DNA of 64,000 bases from Mytilus galloprovincialis (Eukaryota; Mollusca; Bivalvia; Mytilida; Mytilidae): NCBI RefSeq assembly GCF_965363235.1, contig NC_134842.1, positions 5,979,112-6,043,111 of the forward strand, in the 5' to 3' direction. How positions within the stretch are numbered: the first letter of the stretch is position 1; every line of letters begins with the position of its first letter. Below, in pieces: positions 19,904 to 33,600 of this stretch. A model generated the notes under the pieces. The model did no database searches and was not told the DNA's origin. It saw only the letters and a program-made list of their open reading frames with translations. The position numbers and the translations under genes are program-made.

Positions 19904-21659
19904 CATTTTGCATCTTCCTATTATATCTTAGTACAGATTTGGCATTGTAACAGAACAGATCAAACATTAACATGATTAAAAAATAGATAATTTAGCATGA
20001 TTTAGTGTATCCATTTAATCAAGTAGGTAAATTCAATTCATGTTGATTAAACAAATAAAATTTTAAAGTTTTATATTTAGAATATTTTTGTAAATCCTCT
20101 GTACATCATGTACATGCTGTAACATGTATTAACAGAACAAATGACTGAAAAATTTGGAACAGATCTTTTCAATTGATATTTCTATGTTTGATTTAATGCA
20201 ACATCATTTTACATTGTTTTAAACATTTCAAAGGTGTATACTGTAATTTTTCAACCATTCATTACAATATTCTAAACCCAAAATAACTGGATTGCTCAAA
20301 ATTTGAATTTAGAAAGCTAGTGACCAAATTTAGTGTAGGTATACGACTTTAACAGAATATGGGTAAATATTGATAAAATCTACATGTGTAAATTATGCAA
20401 AAATTGGAGATGAAATTCAGTTCTTATTACATTTTAAATCCAGAGTTTTATCAAACCTTAGGTCTGATTTAATGTATACTGTGTCATGTACATGATAATT
20501 GCATCATGCAGTCTCTTGTAAATATACTTTAAATAATAATGCAACAGTTCATTATCATGATAATGATCAGTGCAAAAAGTACTCAATTTCTAGTCACTCA
20601 GTTTTGGTATTTTTTTAAATTTTTATATATATGCTCATACTGTAAATATATTTGTAGATAAAATTCTATTTCACATAAGGATGTGAAGCTGTTTTCACTG
20701 TACAGATTTTGTTTTGTAACTTTTGTGTGTGATACTTGTATGTCAATACATGTAATACTTTGTTTGCTATATTCTAGCTTTTTTCAAATCTTGTATATAT
20801 ATGTAAATGTAACAATTGTGAAGTTAAGGATTAAAGTGGAAAGTTCATACCTTCATATTATTTAAAATAGCCAAAATGTAAGAACAGTACTAGGCATGCC
20901 TAAATATTGTAACAGGGGACTCAAAGGTTTGGGGTTTATTAAATTTTTTAAGGGGTTCAATTATCTATAATTGCACAGTATTGCACAATAAATCTGTAAG
21001 AACTTGTCATGTATTTTGTGTCAGAAACCTTTCTATGTCAAATATTTGATCACAATCCAGATAATTCTGATTCGCACAGTATCAAGCTTAGAAATAGTGT
21101 CCAAATTTGCTCCAACTGTTTAGGGTTTAACATGTGCAGTTGTATCAGGCTGCACTCTGCTAAGCAGTTATTTCTTTTTTATATGACGATAATTTTATGG
21201 TAGAAATTAAATATATTATGTATGTCAGCTTTATGATTTTCGATCATTATCTGTTGGGATTTATTGACAAAAGTACTAGTACATATTGCATATACATGTA
21301 TATATTTATAGATCAGTTTCATATGTTCTATCTAGAATAAATGTTAATTCAGTATTGTTGTCCTCTTTTATTTGTTATAGTTCTAGTTTTTTCCAGCTAT
21401 CCCTGTTCTGCTATTTACAATCAAGAAGATTAAAAACCTTATTGCTATTTATAGATATAAAGATATGGTATGAGTGCCAACGAGACTAACTCTCCATCTA
21501 AGTCACAATTTATAAAAGTAAACCATTATGAGTCAAAGTGCAGTGACTTATATTTGTATTAAGTATTTACAATGGTTTCAACATGCGTCAATGAAAAGTT
21601 TCCAGCACTATACAATGTGAACAAGCCCCCTCTCTATTCCTTTTCACACATGGGAATAA

Positions 21660-22310
21660 CAAGTGATGAGGTGTTAAAGTGGTCAAAGTTAAGTTTTTGT
21701 GCTTTGGTCTGTTTTACTTATACTGTATGCAATAGGTCTAATATAATTGGTGTATGGAATGATTATTAGGTGTACATGTTTAGCATGAAGGTGTCATCTG
21801 ACCGTGACCTCATTTTCGTGTTTCAGTGGTGAAAGTTCAGTTTTGGAGTTTTTGTCTTTTTTACTCATACTTTTTGCAATAGGTCTACTATATTTGGAAT
21901 GATTAAAAGGTGTACATGTTTAGCGACAAGTGTCATCTGACCTTGACCTCATTTTCATGGTTCAGTGGTGAAAGTTCAGTTTTGAAATTTTGTCTTCTCT
22001 TATACTATATGCAATAGGTCAACTATATTTGGTGTATGGAAAAATTTTATATCTAAATGTCTGTCGCACAGGGTTTATTTGATCTTGACTTCATTTTTCA
22101 TGGTTCATTGCTTAGTGTTAAGTTTTTGTGTTTCGTTTTGTTTTTCTTATAACCATAAGCAATAGGTCAATTACATTTGTTGTATGGAAGAATTGTAAGC
22201 TGTACATGTCTTTCTGGCATGGTTCCTCACACCTTCACCTCATTTTCAGGGTACATCAGTCAATGTTTAGTTTTTCTTGGTTATGTTAAGTATGTGTAAC
22301 AGTTGTAATA
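21660..22310 (+). repeat. tandem array, about 4.5 units of ~145 bp
   Basis: Each unit carries 'gcaataggtc(a/t)a', 'ttggtgtatggaa', 'ggtgtacatgtt' and 'ctgaccttgacctcattttca' in order. It lies 1.8 kb past the transposase stop. Arrays like this occur inside bivalve Helitron- or pearl-type elements, but no such termini were identified here. Confidence 0.6.
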
Positions 22311-23078
22311 AAGTTTGTATTTAGGACTATCAACATTCTATTAATAATTAGAAAAGAAGGAGAGACATTTCAGTGTGCACTCTTGCTTGGTATAGAGGAT
22401 GATGTCATGTCATTGTCAATGAGGTGATAGGTTTTTGCTCCTTGTTGAAGGCCTTTCTGGGACTGATGGTTAACACTGCAATAAGTGCTATTCCTTTTTT
22501 TGTGTCATAGATCGACAGTGACACAGTCATAAACAATACATGTCCACTTTGGTGTCATTGGCAATTATATCACACCTTGTGTGCATATACTAACTAACTA
22601 AGTCTATAACTTGTGTTTTAAGTTAGTTTTAAGCAATCACATTTCTAGAAAGTTAAAATCAACAATCAATGAAATAACTTGAATTGTAAGCAATCTTGAA
22701 ATATTTTTTTTCGAAATCAAGCCCACAACAGCTTTTGTCAATGTTTGTTTTGCTGTTTCACAAATATTCTGTTGAGGCAATGTAACTATTAAAAACTAAT
22801 GAGATGAGTTTACAATAAAGTGATAATTTTAATAAATATATGAACAAAAATAAATTAATCTTCAATAAAAACTATTCACAACATATGCAGATTACTATTT
22901 CACACCTTAATAGGTAAATGAAAGCTATTTAGCCACAAAACTAATGTCCATAAATTATTAATAAGGGAAAGTCCATTTTAAATGAACAATAACGATAACT
23001 GTTTATAATAATTGTTTATCACCAAGTGAATATATTTAGTCCATTGTTATAAATAAATGTCAAAAAGCGTGTTCAAAT
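22311..23078. other. intergenic space between the two convergent genes
   Basis: AT-rich, no coding or clear repeat boundaries seen. The 3' ends of transposase and BEN gene face each other across roughly 3.2 kb (19,904-23,078). An AATAAA on the minus strand overlaps the BEN stop codon region. Confidence 0.4.
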
Positions 23079-24680
23079 TTATTTCTTTCGGAACATGTTG
23101 CGTATCCCGTTGTTGATAGAGGACCCAATCTGTTTTAGCATGTGTGGTCCTTTGATGTCAAAAACACAGTGCTCGATGGCATGCTTCCTTCTTGGTGATA
23201 GACTTTGTTTCCCTTTCTGACCGGTGTAGTTCCTTCCAAACATTTCTGCAGGAGTAAACAACTCTTTTGCCAAGTTAAAGATGAATTGAGAATCAGTTAG
23301 GCTATTGCTTGAAACTTTACAGACTGTATCAGGATGAATTCGGAGTTCAAGGAAGTCAATTTCAATATCTGTGTTACATTTTACTTGATGAATTGGTCCA
23401 GGATAGCAGTTGTAAACGTTTGCTGGTTTGAAATGATGTAAAGCTACAGATGACTGGATTGTATCCCTTGTAGAAGAGGAATTTGATGACAGTGGTAATG
23501 TTGGTTGCAATAATGTCTGACGTACATGATGTATGGCTGATGAAACCTGATTGGCTGGAGTGGTGTTAGCTTCTGTAAATGGAGCAATGTCTGGTAATGG
23601 AGCAATGGTACTATTCAAAGGAAGTGTTATATCTGGAGATGAATGTAGAACTGGGGATAGTGTTACTGGTGTAGGGTTAAATCCTGGAGAGCTATCAATA
23701 TCTAATGATGTGAAATCCATTGACTCTGATGGTGTAGAAACAATGTCTGATGCTGAGGTTATGATGTCATGCTCGTCAATTGGAGGCAGAGTGCGGATTC
23801 TAGGTCTTGTTATTGATGTTGGCATGTTTTGGGCCGCTGTTGTGCCGTGCTGAAGTGCATTGGAAATTTGACTAGAAATTAATGAATTTGGTCCTGGTGT
23901 TGCTGATACTTTCTTGGGGAATATGTGAATATCTGCAACTGTGGTGATAGGTACTGAAATGTCTGTTGTGCTGACCTGTTGTTCTGTTTGTTGTGACAAG
24001 TTGTCTGTGTTACAAGTTGTTGATGTAGTAGGCAATTGTTGATCTGCATGGCCAGATGAAGAAGCTACTGATGATGGTATCTGCTGTGTTGTAGTCATCA
24101 TTTGCTCGAGTGAAGGGCCAGTGATAGAACTTGCTGATGGCATACTTGCTGCTTGACATAACATAGTAGTAAATAATGCAGTTGCATCAAAGCTGTCTGT
24201 TGGTGTTGATTTAGATGATGGAGGTGAACCGGTCACATATTCCATTAGGTCTAAGTCTTGTAAATCAGATGATGGGAATGGTGATAAGTCCTGTAACTCT
24301 TTGGAAAAGGATTGCTGTGATGATGGGATGTGTCTACGGATGTCTTTTACTACCCTGAGAATTTCGATGATCTGGCTTCTAATATCTGGAATTTCAGGGG
24401 GATCTGTCTGTGTTGACACTGATGTGGTCTTTGGAGTTGGCTTGTAATCTGCCAGTATATTCTGTAAATCTTTCTCGTCTGATAGTATGATTACAGAATC
24501 AGTCTCAGTTTGTTTGTCAACAACACCTTTCTCATAATTGTTGACTTGATTGGTCACAATATCTGCTTGGTCTAGGGTAAGGCCTCCCTTAAAACATGGC
24601 TCTCTCTGTGGAACGGCTCGTGTCTGACTATAGTCTCCAGCACCTTGGTATAACACTTTAACTAAACGACTTTTGCTACC
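23079..24680 (-). CDS. BEN gene exon 6 (533 codons plus stop)
   Basis: Acceptor is TTTGTTTTGGCAG just above 24,680. It carries the low-complexity Ser/Thr region and the C-terminal BEN domain, ending FRKK then TAA. The frame is open throughout. An overlapping plus-strand frame at 23,551-23,853 is a shadow. Confidence 0.85.
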   Translation of the reverse strand, partial: GSKSRLVKVLYQGAGDYSQTRAVPQREPCFKGGLTLDQADIVTNQVNNYEKGVVDKQTETDSVIILSDEKDLQNILADYKPTPKTTSVSTQTDPPEIPDIRSQIIEILRVVKDIRRHIPSSQQSFSKELQDLSPFPSSDLQDLDLMEYVTGSPPSSKSTPTDSFDATALFTTMLCQAASMPSASSITGPSLEQMMTTTQQIPSSVASSSGHADQQLPTTSTTCNTDNLSQQTEQQVSTTDISVPITTVADIHIFPKKVSATPGPNSLISSQISNALQHGTTAAQNMPTSITRPRIRTLPPIDEHDIITSASDIVSTPSESMDFTSLDIDSSPGFNPTPVTLSPVLHSSPDITLPLNSTIAPLPDIAPFTEANTTPANQVSSAIHHVRQTLLQPTLPLSSNSSSTRDTIQSSVALHHFKPANVYNCYPGPIHQVKCNTDIEIDFLELRIHPDTVCKVSSNSLTDSQFIFNLAKELFTPAEMFGRNYTGQKGKQSLSPRRKHAIEHCVFDIKGPHMLKQIGSSINNGIRNMFRKK

Positions 24681-27600
24681 CTGCCAAAACAAAAAAACAA
24701 CTATAAAATAAATATTTCTATAAGGAATTAATTGACAATTCAGCCGAACTAATACATCTAAAATTATCGTCTAGTTTATCAATTCTGCTATTTTCATTTT
24801 TTCTGTCCAAATTAATATATTTTTGGAAAACAAATAAGGAATGAGTTCATGAACCACAGAAATTACCGATCATGCTATTAAAAATCATGTCAAGTTATTA
24901 AAGAACATAATTGAAGAAATGGTCAAACTGACACTACCTTAATTTGTACTGATCTGAGTCTTGTGGTATTCAGTATTGTGTTAGTTACATTTTATTTGGT
25001 TGATGCAAACTCAAGATTGAGAACGTGAATTCAGCATTTTTCAATTTGTAAAGGGGCATAATTCTAGAACAGTAAGTGATGCCCCCGAAATTCAATCTTG
25101 ATCTGTTTTTCGTGGTTTTAAACCTTGCATATAAGTTTCATAACATTTGGCAAACCTATGACATTGGGAACAAAACAAAAATTTAGCAATTTTTCTATTT
25201 GCAAACAGACATAACTTCATTACTTTTGTAGTAATAATTATTATGAATAAGGTTCATAACATTTAATTGCAGCCAACTAAAGTGAGTGAACAGAAACAAA
25301 AAATCAGCATTTTTTCATTTGTAAAGGGGTATAATTCTAGAACTATTCAAGTGATGGGAAGTGTTCAACCTCTATTGAGTTTTGTGATAAACAAAATGCA
25401 TAAGTATCATAACATTTGGATGTAAAGAAATAATCAAGTATGGGTTTTGCTCATTGCTGAAGTCAAAACATGGCCCATAGTATTTAATTTCTGTGTCTTT
25501 TGGTCTGTTGTATAGAGTTGTCTCATTTGCAATCATTCCACATCTTCTTAGTTATATTTATAAGGCTTATGTCACTCAGTCTAGATTAATAAAAGCAACT
25601 GAAAGGAAACTTAATAAACAGCTGTGTGGGGCTATTGCATGATTCATTTGTATTTTGCATAAAAAGTTTTGGTACAACATGTCCATTTCAACAAATACAA
25701 AAGCAATTGTTCTCTGTGTAATTTATTCACTGGGATCTTTATTTTTCTTCTAAATATATATCACTCATTCATTAACGTATGTGTCGTTCCCAAATCTAAA
25801 TTCAAACTTTTACTAGTAAACTATAAAAAAGTTTCAAATTCAACAAGAGGGGGTGGAGCTATATAATCTCCATAAAAATGATACTTGAAAATGCAAATAA
25901 ATTTGCATACCAAATTTCATTGACTTAACATTAGCAGTTCCGAACATCTTAAAATGATCTTATCACAAACTAATACATGAAAACTAAGATAAGTTACAAA
26001 TTCATTAGACTGTGACTGAGGGGCGAGGCCAAATATTCTCCATGGAAATGAGATGTGCCAATGCTTATACAACTGAATACAAATTAACATTGACCTAACA
26101 CTAATGGTTCCCCTTGAATTGACTTAATCACAAACTAATACATGATAACTTGTTAAAATTTTCAAAGTCAATAGACCATGACAAAGGGGATTGGATGGAA
26201 CTTCATAATAAGAATTGAAAAAAAATCAGCCGGTAGAGAACCAGTCTAGGATTGACAGAGGGAAGTAATTTGTTAAAAAAGATTGTAATAACAGAATCAA
26301 ACCGATAATTGGCAAATGAACTATTGGCAGAGGATCTTTTACTCAGTAAATTAATCAATGAGTGATATCTTTCTCTATGTAAGATATTTGATGATCCCAG
26401 TGAATAAACTACACAGAGAAATTAAAGCTATTGTATTTTTTCAATTGGACAAATTATTGGGTTTGCAGTGAAAATTTTAACTTATAACTATGAATGTGCC
26501 TCTGGCATCCTCTGCCTATTTTTTGACATTGGATAGGTTTTGGCTGGATAAATACAAATGTAGACTGATTATTTTCAACATACCTTGAACTCAGTAGGCT
26601 GGTCTGGTAAAATTGCTATTCCCAGAGGGTCAGCCTGTTCCTCTTGAATATCATCAGCTCCAATGGAGGTGTCATGTTCTGAATTAGCAGTATCCTGAAA
26701 AACACATAGAAAACATTAATTTTATCCTATTATATGTTAGTCATAAGCTGCAAACAAGTACATCTTATTTCATTTATAAAACAGATCATAACTACACTTT
26801 TTTCCTGGCTTACATCTTATTTACCATTACATATATTAATGAATTCGGAAGCCTGATAGGAACACAGTGGTCAAACTTTCAAAAGGTTGAATTTTGGTTT
26901 ATCTAAGTTGTTGGGATATAATCAAGTACCCACAGTCACATCCACTCTAAAGCAGTATTTCTATTTGTATTTATCTGATGTGCCTGTCCAAGATAGAACC
27001 CTGTAATTCAGTGGTTATCATCATTTGTTAATGAGTAACATAATTGTTTTAGATCATTTTTTTAACATGAATAATGCCATTGGTTTTCCAGTTTGAAGTG
27101 TTTTACATTTGTCAGTTCAGGGTCTTTTATAGCTGACTATGCAGTATGGGCTTTGCTCATTATTATAGCCTGTACAGTAACCTTAAGTTGTAAAATTCTG
27201 TGTCATTTGATCTCTTGTGGAGAAATGTCTCATTGGCAATTATACCACATCTTCTTTTTTATATTGTTACAAAAACATTGAATTTAGCATTATGTAATTA
27301 CCAATAAAATTGTATGCATTAAAGCAAAAAGATTTTTCTTGTTGGGGTTAACTAAATTGATACAATTGAATATTTTTCTCTTTTTTACCATGTTTACAGA
27401 ACTTACATGTGATAAATCTATATGTTAAAATCTACATCTGCATTTATCACATATGTAAGTTCTGTAAAATAGAGTAAAACATTCAATTATATCAATTTGA
27501 TTAACCACAACAGGAAAAATCTTTTTGCCTCAGTACATGTAACAAATGCTAATTTGCTTTATGACACAATAAGCTGTCAATCAAAACAACAAAAAAATAA

Positions 27601-30600
27601 TCTCGCTTTCAGGGCAAAGTCTCAACAAATCAATCAGTTTCCAGTCCTGTTAGTATAATAGTCCCAGATTTCATATATATACAAGGGAAGTTGTCCACTT
27701 TTTAACGGTTTTCGGTTTTATTTCATTTCGCTTCTCTTTTTACAGGTACCCCTTTTTGTCCCTTTTCTATTTTTGATATTTTAATCAAAAACTTAAAAAT
27801 CAAACTTTCAAATAGTGAAATAATCAAAATTGCACGTTAGGTTTAGTATTTTAAAAGTTTGATCAAATTCCTAAACTATCAAACTTCTAAATGATATTTA
27901 GAATTTTATTATTTTAATAATTTGGTTAAAATTTCAAAATTTCAAAACTTTTACACTGTTTGAAATTTTGATATTTTAAAACTTTGATCAAAATTCAAAA
28001 AATCTAAAATTTCAAAACTTTTTTAAACTTTGAATTGAAAAGTGTTACACACACTGTATGACCTGATGACTAAAAACATGTATGCTTAAATTTAGACGTG
28101 ACAGTTTGATTATACTTGCATTTGTTAAAAATCTAAAAATTGCAACCTAAATTAAAATCTAGCGGAAACATAATGATCTTTTATATAAATATAAGTTTTA
28201 TACCTCAATATCATCAGGCTGAAATGGTTCTGCAACATGTTCATCTGTTGTCTCAGCTGTTGATTCCTGCCAATAACAATTAAACATGTCTTAAATCTTT
28301 TATCAATGGCAAGTTTACCATTTTTATGTTAACTAAAGATTTCTTGTGCTACTGTTGAAGACAATGGTTTCAACTTGACACATTAAAAAATTTTCAAAGA
28401 CACTGCAACCAATATTAGAGTTAAGAATGGTAAAATTTATACGTCACCAACAAAAATATTTGTTTGAAATTTCAAGTTACTATTTAAGTTAGATTTCTAT
28501 GACTCTTATCATGATTATTGTTGGGTTAAAATAGCAGATGGCGCTTTGTTTCTGTTCAAGGTTTTCAAAACTTTGATTTTAGTACCATTAAGGTGGTACC
28601 TAACACTACAGGGAGATAACTCTATAAAATCTGCAGAACGTTTTAATGACGTAGTCTTCATAATTGAATAGGATAAAAAAAAAAGTCTTTATGAAACTGC
28701 CATATAACCATGATAACCAGTGTAATTTTTCTGATAAACGGTTGGTTCAGATTTTTTGAATTTTTTATATTTTTGCAAAGGGTGAAAGTAAATACTTTGG
28801 CAAAATTTTAAGAAAATTAAACAAGCCAATTTAATTTTAGTTCAAGTGTTAGGTACCACCTTAAGAGCTTAATATCAATTAAAGTATTTGAAACGCACAT
28901 GTTTTTTAAAGCCCTTTGATGAGCATTTTATTAAACATACTGAAAGTTATTAATTACAACATAAGGTCATTAGAAATTTATCCCAGTAAGCATGGTAAGG
29001 AAAAATCTTACAAATGCTAAATAAAGCATGCTACAATATCCAATCAGGAACCTTTAGTTCAGTTGTTGTTGTTTATTGCTGTCCATCATATTTTTGTATA
29101 AAGTAAATCATGCCTTTAGCTTTCTTAAATATTTTATTTTCTTGTTTAATTTCATGGCCATTAACAAATCACTATGCTGTAGGGTTTTCCTCATCATTTT
29201 GCTAATTGGCAAAGGCCTATTATTATTAACATATATGTCATCTGGTCTCTAGTGGTTAGTTTTCTCACTGGCAATCATGCCTCATATTCTTATATTTTAA
29301 AAAGTACTTTTAAGTATTTATTTGGGCTTACCGTTTCTTCTGGCCAAACAGCTAAAAAACCGTACTCCTGCTGGTCTAAGTTTTGTCTCCGGGCGATTTC
29401 CCTGTCAATGGCAATAGCTCGATGAGTTTTCTCCCATTCATCTTCATACAAGTCTAACTCTTCTTCAGTTTCTGTTCAGAAAAAAATTAAAAATTATTTA
29501 ATCAAATAAATTCATTAAACAAATGTCATAAAAGTGAAGTAACAAAGACACCCATCTCAATAAATATTTAAAACCCAAGCTCAATCACACACAAGTATGG
29601 ATCACAAAACGTTGAAAATCAAGGTGAACTTTATTCAAGTATAAATTTGAAGTAATATAGGATATCCTCGGTATTTTACCTTATACATATAAGCATCATA
29701 AGTGGGGTTTCAATGAATATTTAATTGTCTTGTAATACACAGTTGTCTTTATACATAAATTTTTGATTTCATTGAAAATGAATATCTCTTAGATCTTGTA
29801 GATGAATTAATCATTGTTAATATCAATTAAAGTATTGGAAACGCACATTTTTTTTCGTACAACAATAAACATGATGAAGTGAGATGTAGTATGATTGCTA
29901 CAGAGACAACTTCCAATCGATTGGATGTAGCCAATACCACGCAATTGTAAAGCTTTCAACAATGATAAACCACGTACTATATTATGTATATATATATGTG
30001 TATAAAAAGCTTGAACATGAAATATGAAACAATTCAATTGAGAAAACAAATGGCCCACATTTAAAAAAAAAAATATTAGATAGAACAAATCTGGATTTAA
30101 AGACTTTATATTTTATAAACGTTCCTAGAAACACATGACAAATGCATGATAATTGTACATGTGCATTGCAATAAAATTAGCATGATCAGTATCAACTGTA
30201 ATTGTGTATTCAACAATAATATTTTAATATCATTTAATGAAATTAAATAATATGAAAATTATCAGTCATAGCAATAAAAACAATAGTATATACATGTATA
30301 TACTTGGCATCTCTGACAATCAATTTTGTATAATAATGCTCTATTCACCATCATCACGATAGTAAAAGAAAAGCATCTTACTCAACAAGTCTTAGCCTAA
30401 AAAGCAATTTTTAATGTACAAAAAGTTTGTTTAATAATCAAACATACCTGCTATTTCAAGAACTTCAACTTCCAATGATTTGGTACCCAATACCAAGTTT
30501 ACTTTAGTACTTTTTGTAGCTGATGACAGTTTTGCTGATCTGACCTTTGCTGTATTGCCGTCAATGTCAAATAATACAAGTGACCATTTGGCTACCTGAA

Positions 30601-33600
30601 ATTGGAAAAAAATGTAATAATATACTGATGTTTATGTTTTTTTTTTTTAACTTATTATTGTGAATAGTCTGTTGTCCATTGTTATGGAAATATAAGCACT
30701 CATGTTGATCTGTTCCAGACCATACAAGTACCGGTATTTGAACTGTATGTGTTCAGTCTGCACCGTATGCACACTTTTTCTAAATATGTAGTCTGAGAGT
30801 ATTGCATCATCATGGTAAAACATAGTCACCTGCTGGTTAAAGATTCCTAAATATATTGGAACAACATTCTAACTTGATCTTTTAATTTGTTAAAGTGTAA
30901 ACTATATATATAATTAACATCTGCACCATGAGCTAATGATACACCTGTCACATTTTGAAAGAATGAAGTTCAATATAAACTTCTCAATGTCATATATATA
31001 TATAAATATATAGAGAGCCAAGGTGGTTGTGTGGTCTAGCGAGATAACTGCAGTTCAGGCGATTTGGTGTCAGGATATCCCAGTAGCATGGGTTTCGAAT
31101 CCTGGCGAGGGAAGAAAAAAAAATTGCGAAAGCAAATTTACAGATTTAACATTGTTGGGTTGATGTTTAGACGAGTTGTATATATATATTAGAAATTTTT
31201 AGAAATCAAAAAGGAGCTTTATTATGTTTATAATTCATGTCACTCAGTCAAAAGATTAAACAATAAACAATTTAACAGTTGTGAAAATATGGCAGGTAAT
31301 TAAAGTTCGTGTATTGAAGCCGAAGTTTAACGATTGTCACCTGTTTGTCAACAATTGACGAAAAATAAACAAAAAAGCATGGAAATTGAGCACGTGTTTA
31401 ACATGTAAATTCAGATAACAGTTTATTTTAAGGACATCCATGCATGCGTATTGTGGTCACCGGATTTTTACGAGATGGGTCACACGTAGGTCACCTTGCA
31501 TACGGAAAATATGTCGGGGGAATTGCTTGCTGGAAGGAAGCTATTCAAATAAAGTAAACTTCTTCTAAATATGAATAAATTAAAGAATTTTCTTCAGAAA
31601 AAAGTATATGTACATAAGTTTTATAATGAAAACTATCCATTGAGTTATAAAAATCATATGCATTATTTTTTTTTATTTGAGGTTTCTTATGACTTTAAGT
31701 AGCGTTCTTTTTTTAAGTAATTAAACTCTAAAGTTAGTTTTTCAATTACAATTGAACTTTTTATATTAATTTTGGAGTTAAGTTGTGTTGATCTGTTATA
31801 TGCATTTGCATCTAATAAACTTGACTATCTTCTTAATATTAGTCAAGACCATACGCGTATGGTCAGACCGTATGAGTATTTTGAAAAAGTACACATACAG
31901 TCCAGACCGTACGCGTACGGTCCAAATACTCATACGGTCTGGAACAATTACATGCTTGTTATGAGCCCTATGATAAGGAAATTAAAAAAAATATCTTTAT
32001 CTTATCAGTCAGGGGTGCTACTTAAACAAGTGATTTCATTGTCCACTATTTAAGTGATTTGATAAATTCAGTTATCACCAGTATTTAAGTGTTTCCTTCG
32101 ATGTTCAAATGTTAATTTCAGTGATTTTCCATATTTTCACAAACTTTTTTTTAATTTTCCTGCATAGATCAAATACCCCATGTTCTATGAATATTAACTT
32201 CACAAGTGTGCTTGGGCAGTAAGTTAGTGTGCTAAAGCTTTTAAAACTTAAAGTACCCTTGAGAATTGTTCTGTAATCAAATATACATTAACTTGCTGAC
32301 TATCACGACTATAAGACAAAGGTCAACAATATTAGGTAACCTGATTGGTTTTCTTTAAGAGTTAAATTGATATACTTCAAGGTTATGTCCTGATCTACAA
32401 ATTATTCCAGAAAATGCATATTTTAAATAAGTTGTTAACACGGACAGGCTTATCAGTCAGGGGCATTACTTAAACAAGTAACAATTAAAATTACCTATAC
32501 AAGTAATGTTGAAAACGAGGCTAATGTGAATATAACTTATTTAAGTTATTTTTCTGAATATTATTTTTATAGGTGTCCAAAAATACAGATTTTTCTAGCT
32601 TTAAATAATTTTCAGAGTTATTTGGTTATTTTTCCTTTGATATATAAAAACTAATTCTTCAGAAACACTAATTAACTTTCCCACGCATCTTTCTTTCATA
32701 CCGATGCTTCTGGGTCAAAGATTGGTCTCTTGGGACTATTAAATTATCATTTTCCTCTAAAATCTTGAAGGTAGACTGATATAAATAGATAGATACATGT
32801 ACTTGTGAATCAATTAAGACCTGAAGTTATTTATAATTTGTAACCTAAATCAATCACATGTGTGCCTTAGATAAGTGTAATTGCTATTTTTTTCAAAAAT
32901 GTTTAAAATAACTTATTCAAGTAATATTTTTGTCATTATTTTCAAAGTAATTTTTATCTCTATACTCCTCTCAAATCTGATAAATTCTTTATTTTATGAT
33001 ATAAAATGTTGTTTAAAATCATGAAAACTACATTGAGTCTATGTTTCTATTGAAAATTAAAATAACTCTATTAAGTAATTTTATTATTTTTAATTTAAAA
33101 AATTACTTATATAAGTAATTAAAAATAATAACTTGTTTAAGTAACGCCCCTGACTGCTTATCAAGCAAACGACAATATCTAGATGGACATAGTTGTTTTT
33201 CAATGGAATTCTTGTCTTTTTACCAATGAAAAAATCAAGCTTGTGGCAAAGTTATAAACACTTATTTAAGTGATCTTCTCGAATTACTTGTTTCAGTGAC
33301 TTGAAGTCTGTCTATTTTTTAGATTTTTTGTTTAATATTTTACAGCCAAAATCACTTAAAGAAGTGATTCTAAAATCACTTGTTTGAGTTGTAAGTACCC
33401 TGATGGATTATTATAATAGGGATGGGGCAGATTTTCATAATGGAGGATAAATTAGTGTGAAAATACTGGAGCACATCATTTAAAGTTGATGTTTGTTTCC
33501 CCTCTCCCCATCCGGGTGAAGAATAAACCCTCTTGTCCAAAAAATATTTTCCTGAAAATAAGTTGTATACATTCTGATATTTTAAGCAGAAAAATTGATA

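Noticed and set aside
21660..22310. CRISPR-like array of repeats
   Set aside because: Eukaryotic DNA; units are diverged tandem repeats without spacer structure.
19904..23000. A right TIR close behind the transposase, which would make a normal 5-kb Tc1 element
   Set aside because: I looked for AGTAACGCC / GCAAGTACTG in this stretch and did not find it; the only match is at 42,878.
23551..23853. Plus-strand 100-codon frame
   Set aside because: Antisense shadow of the BEN exon 6 Ser/Thr-rich region.
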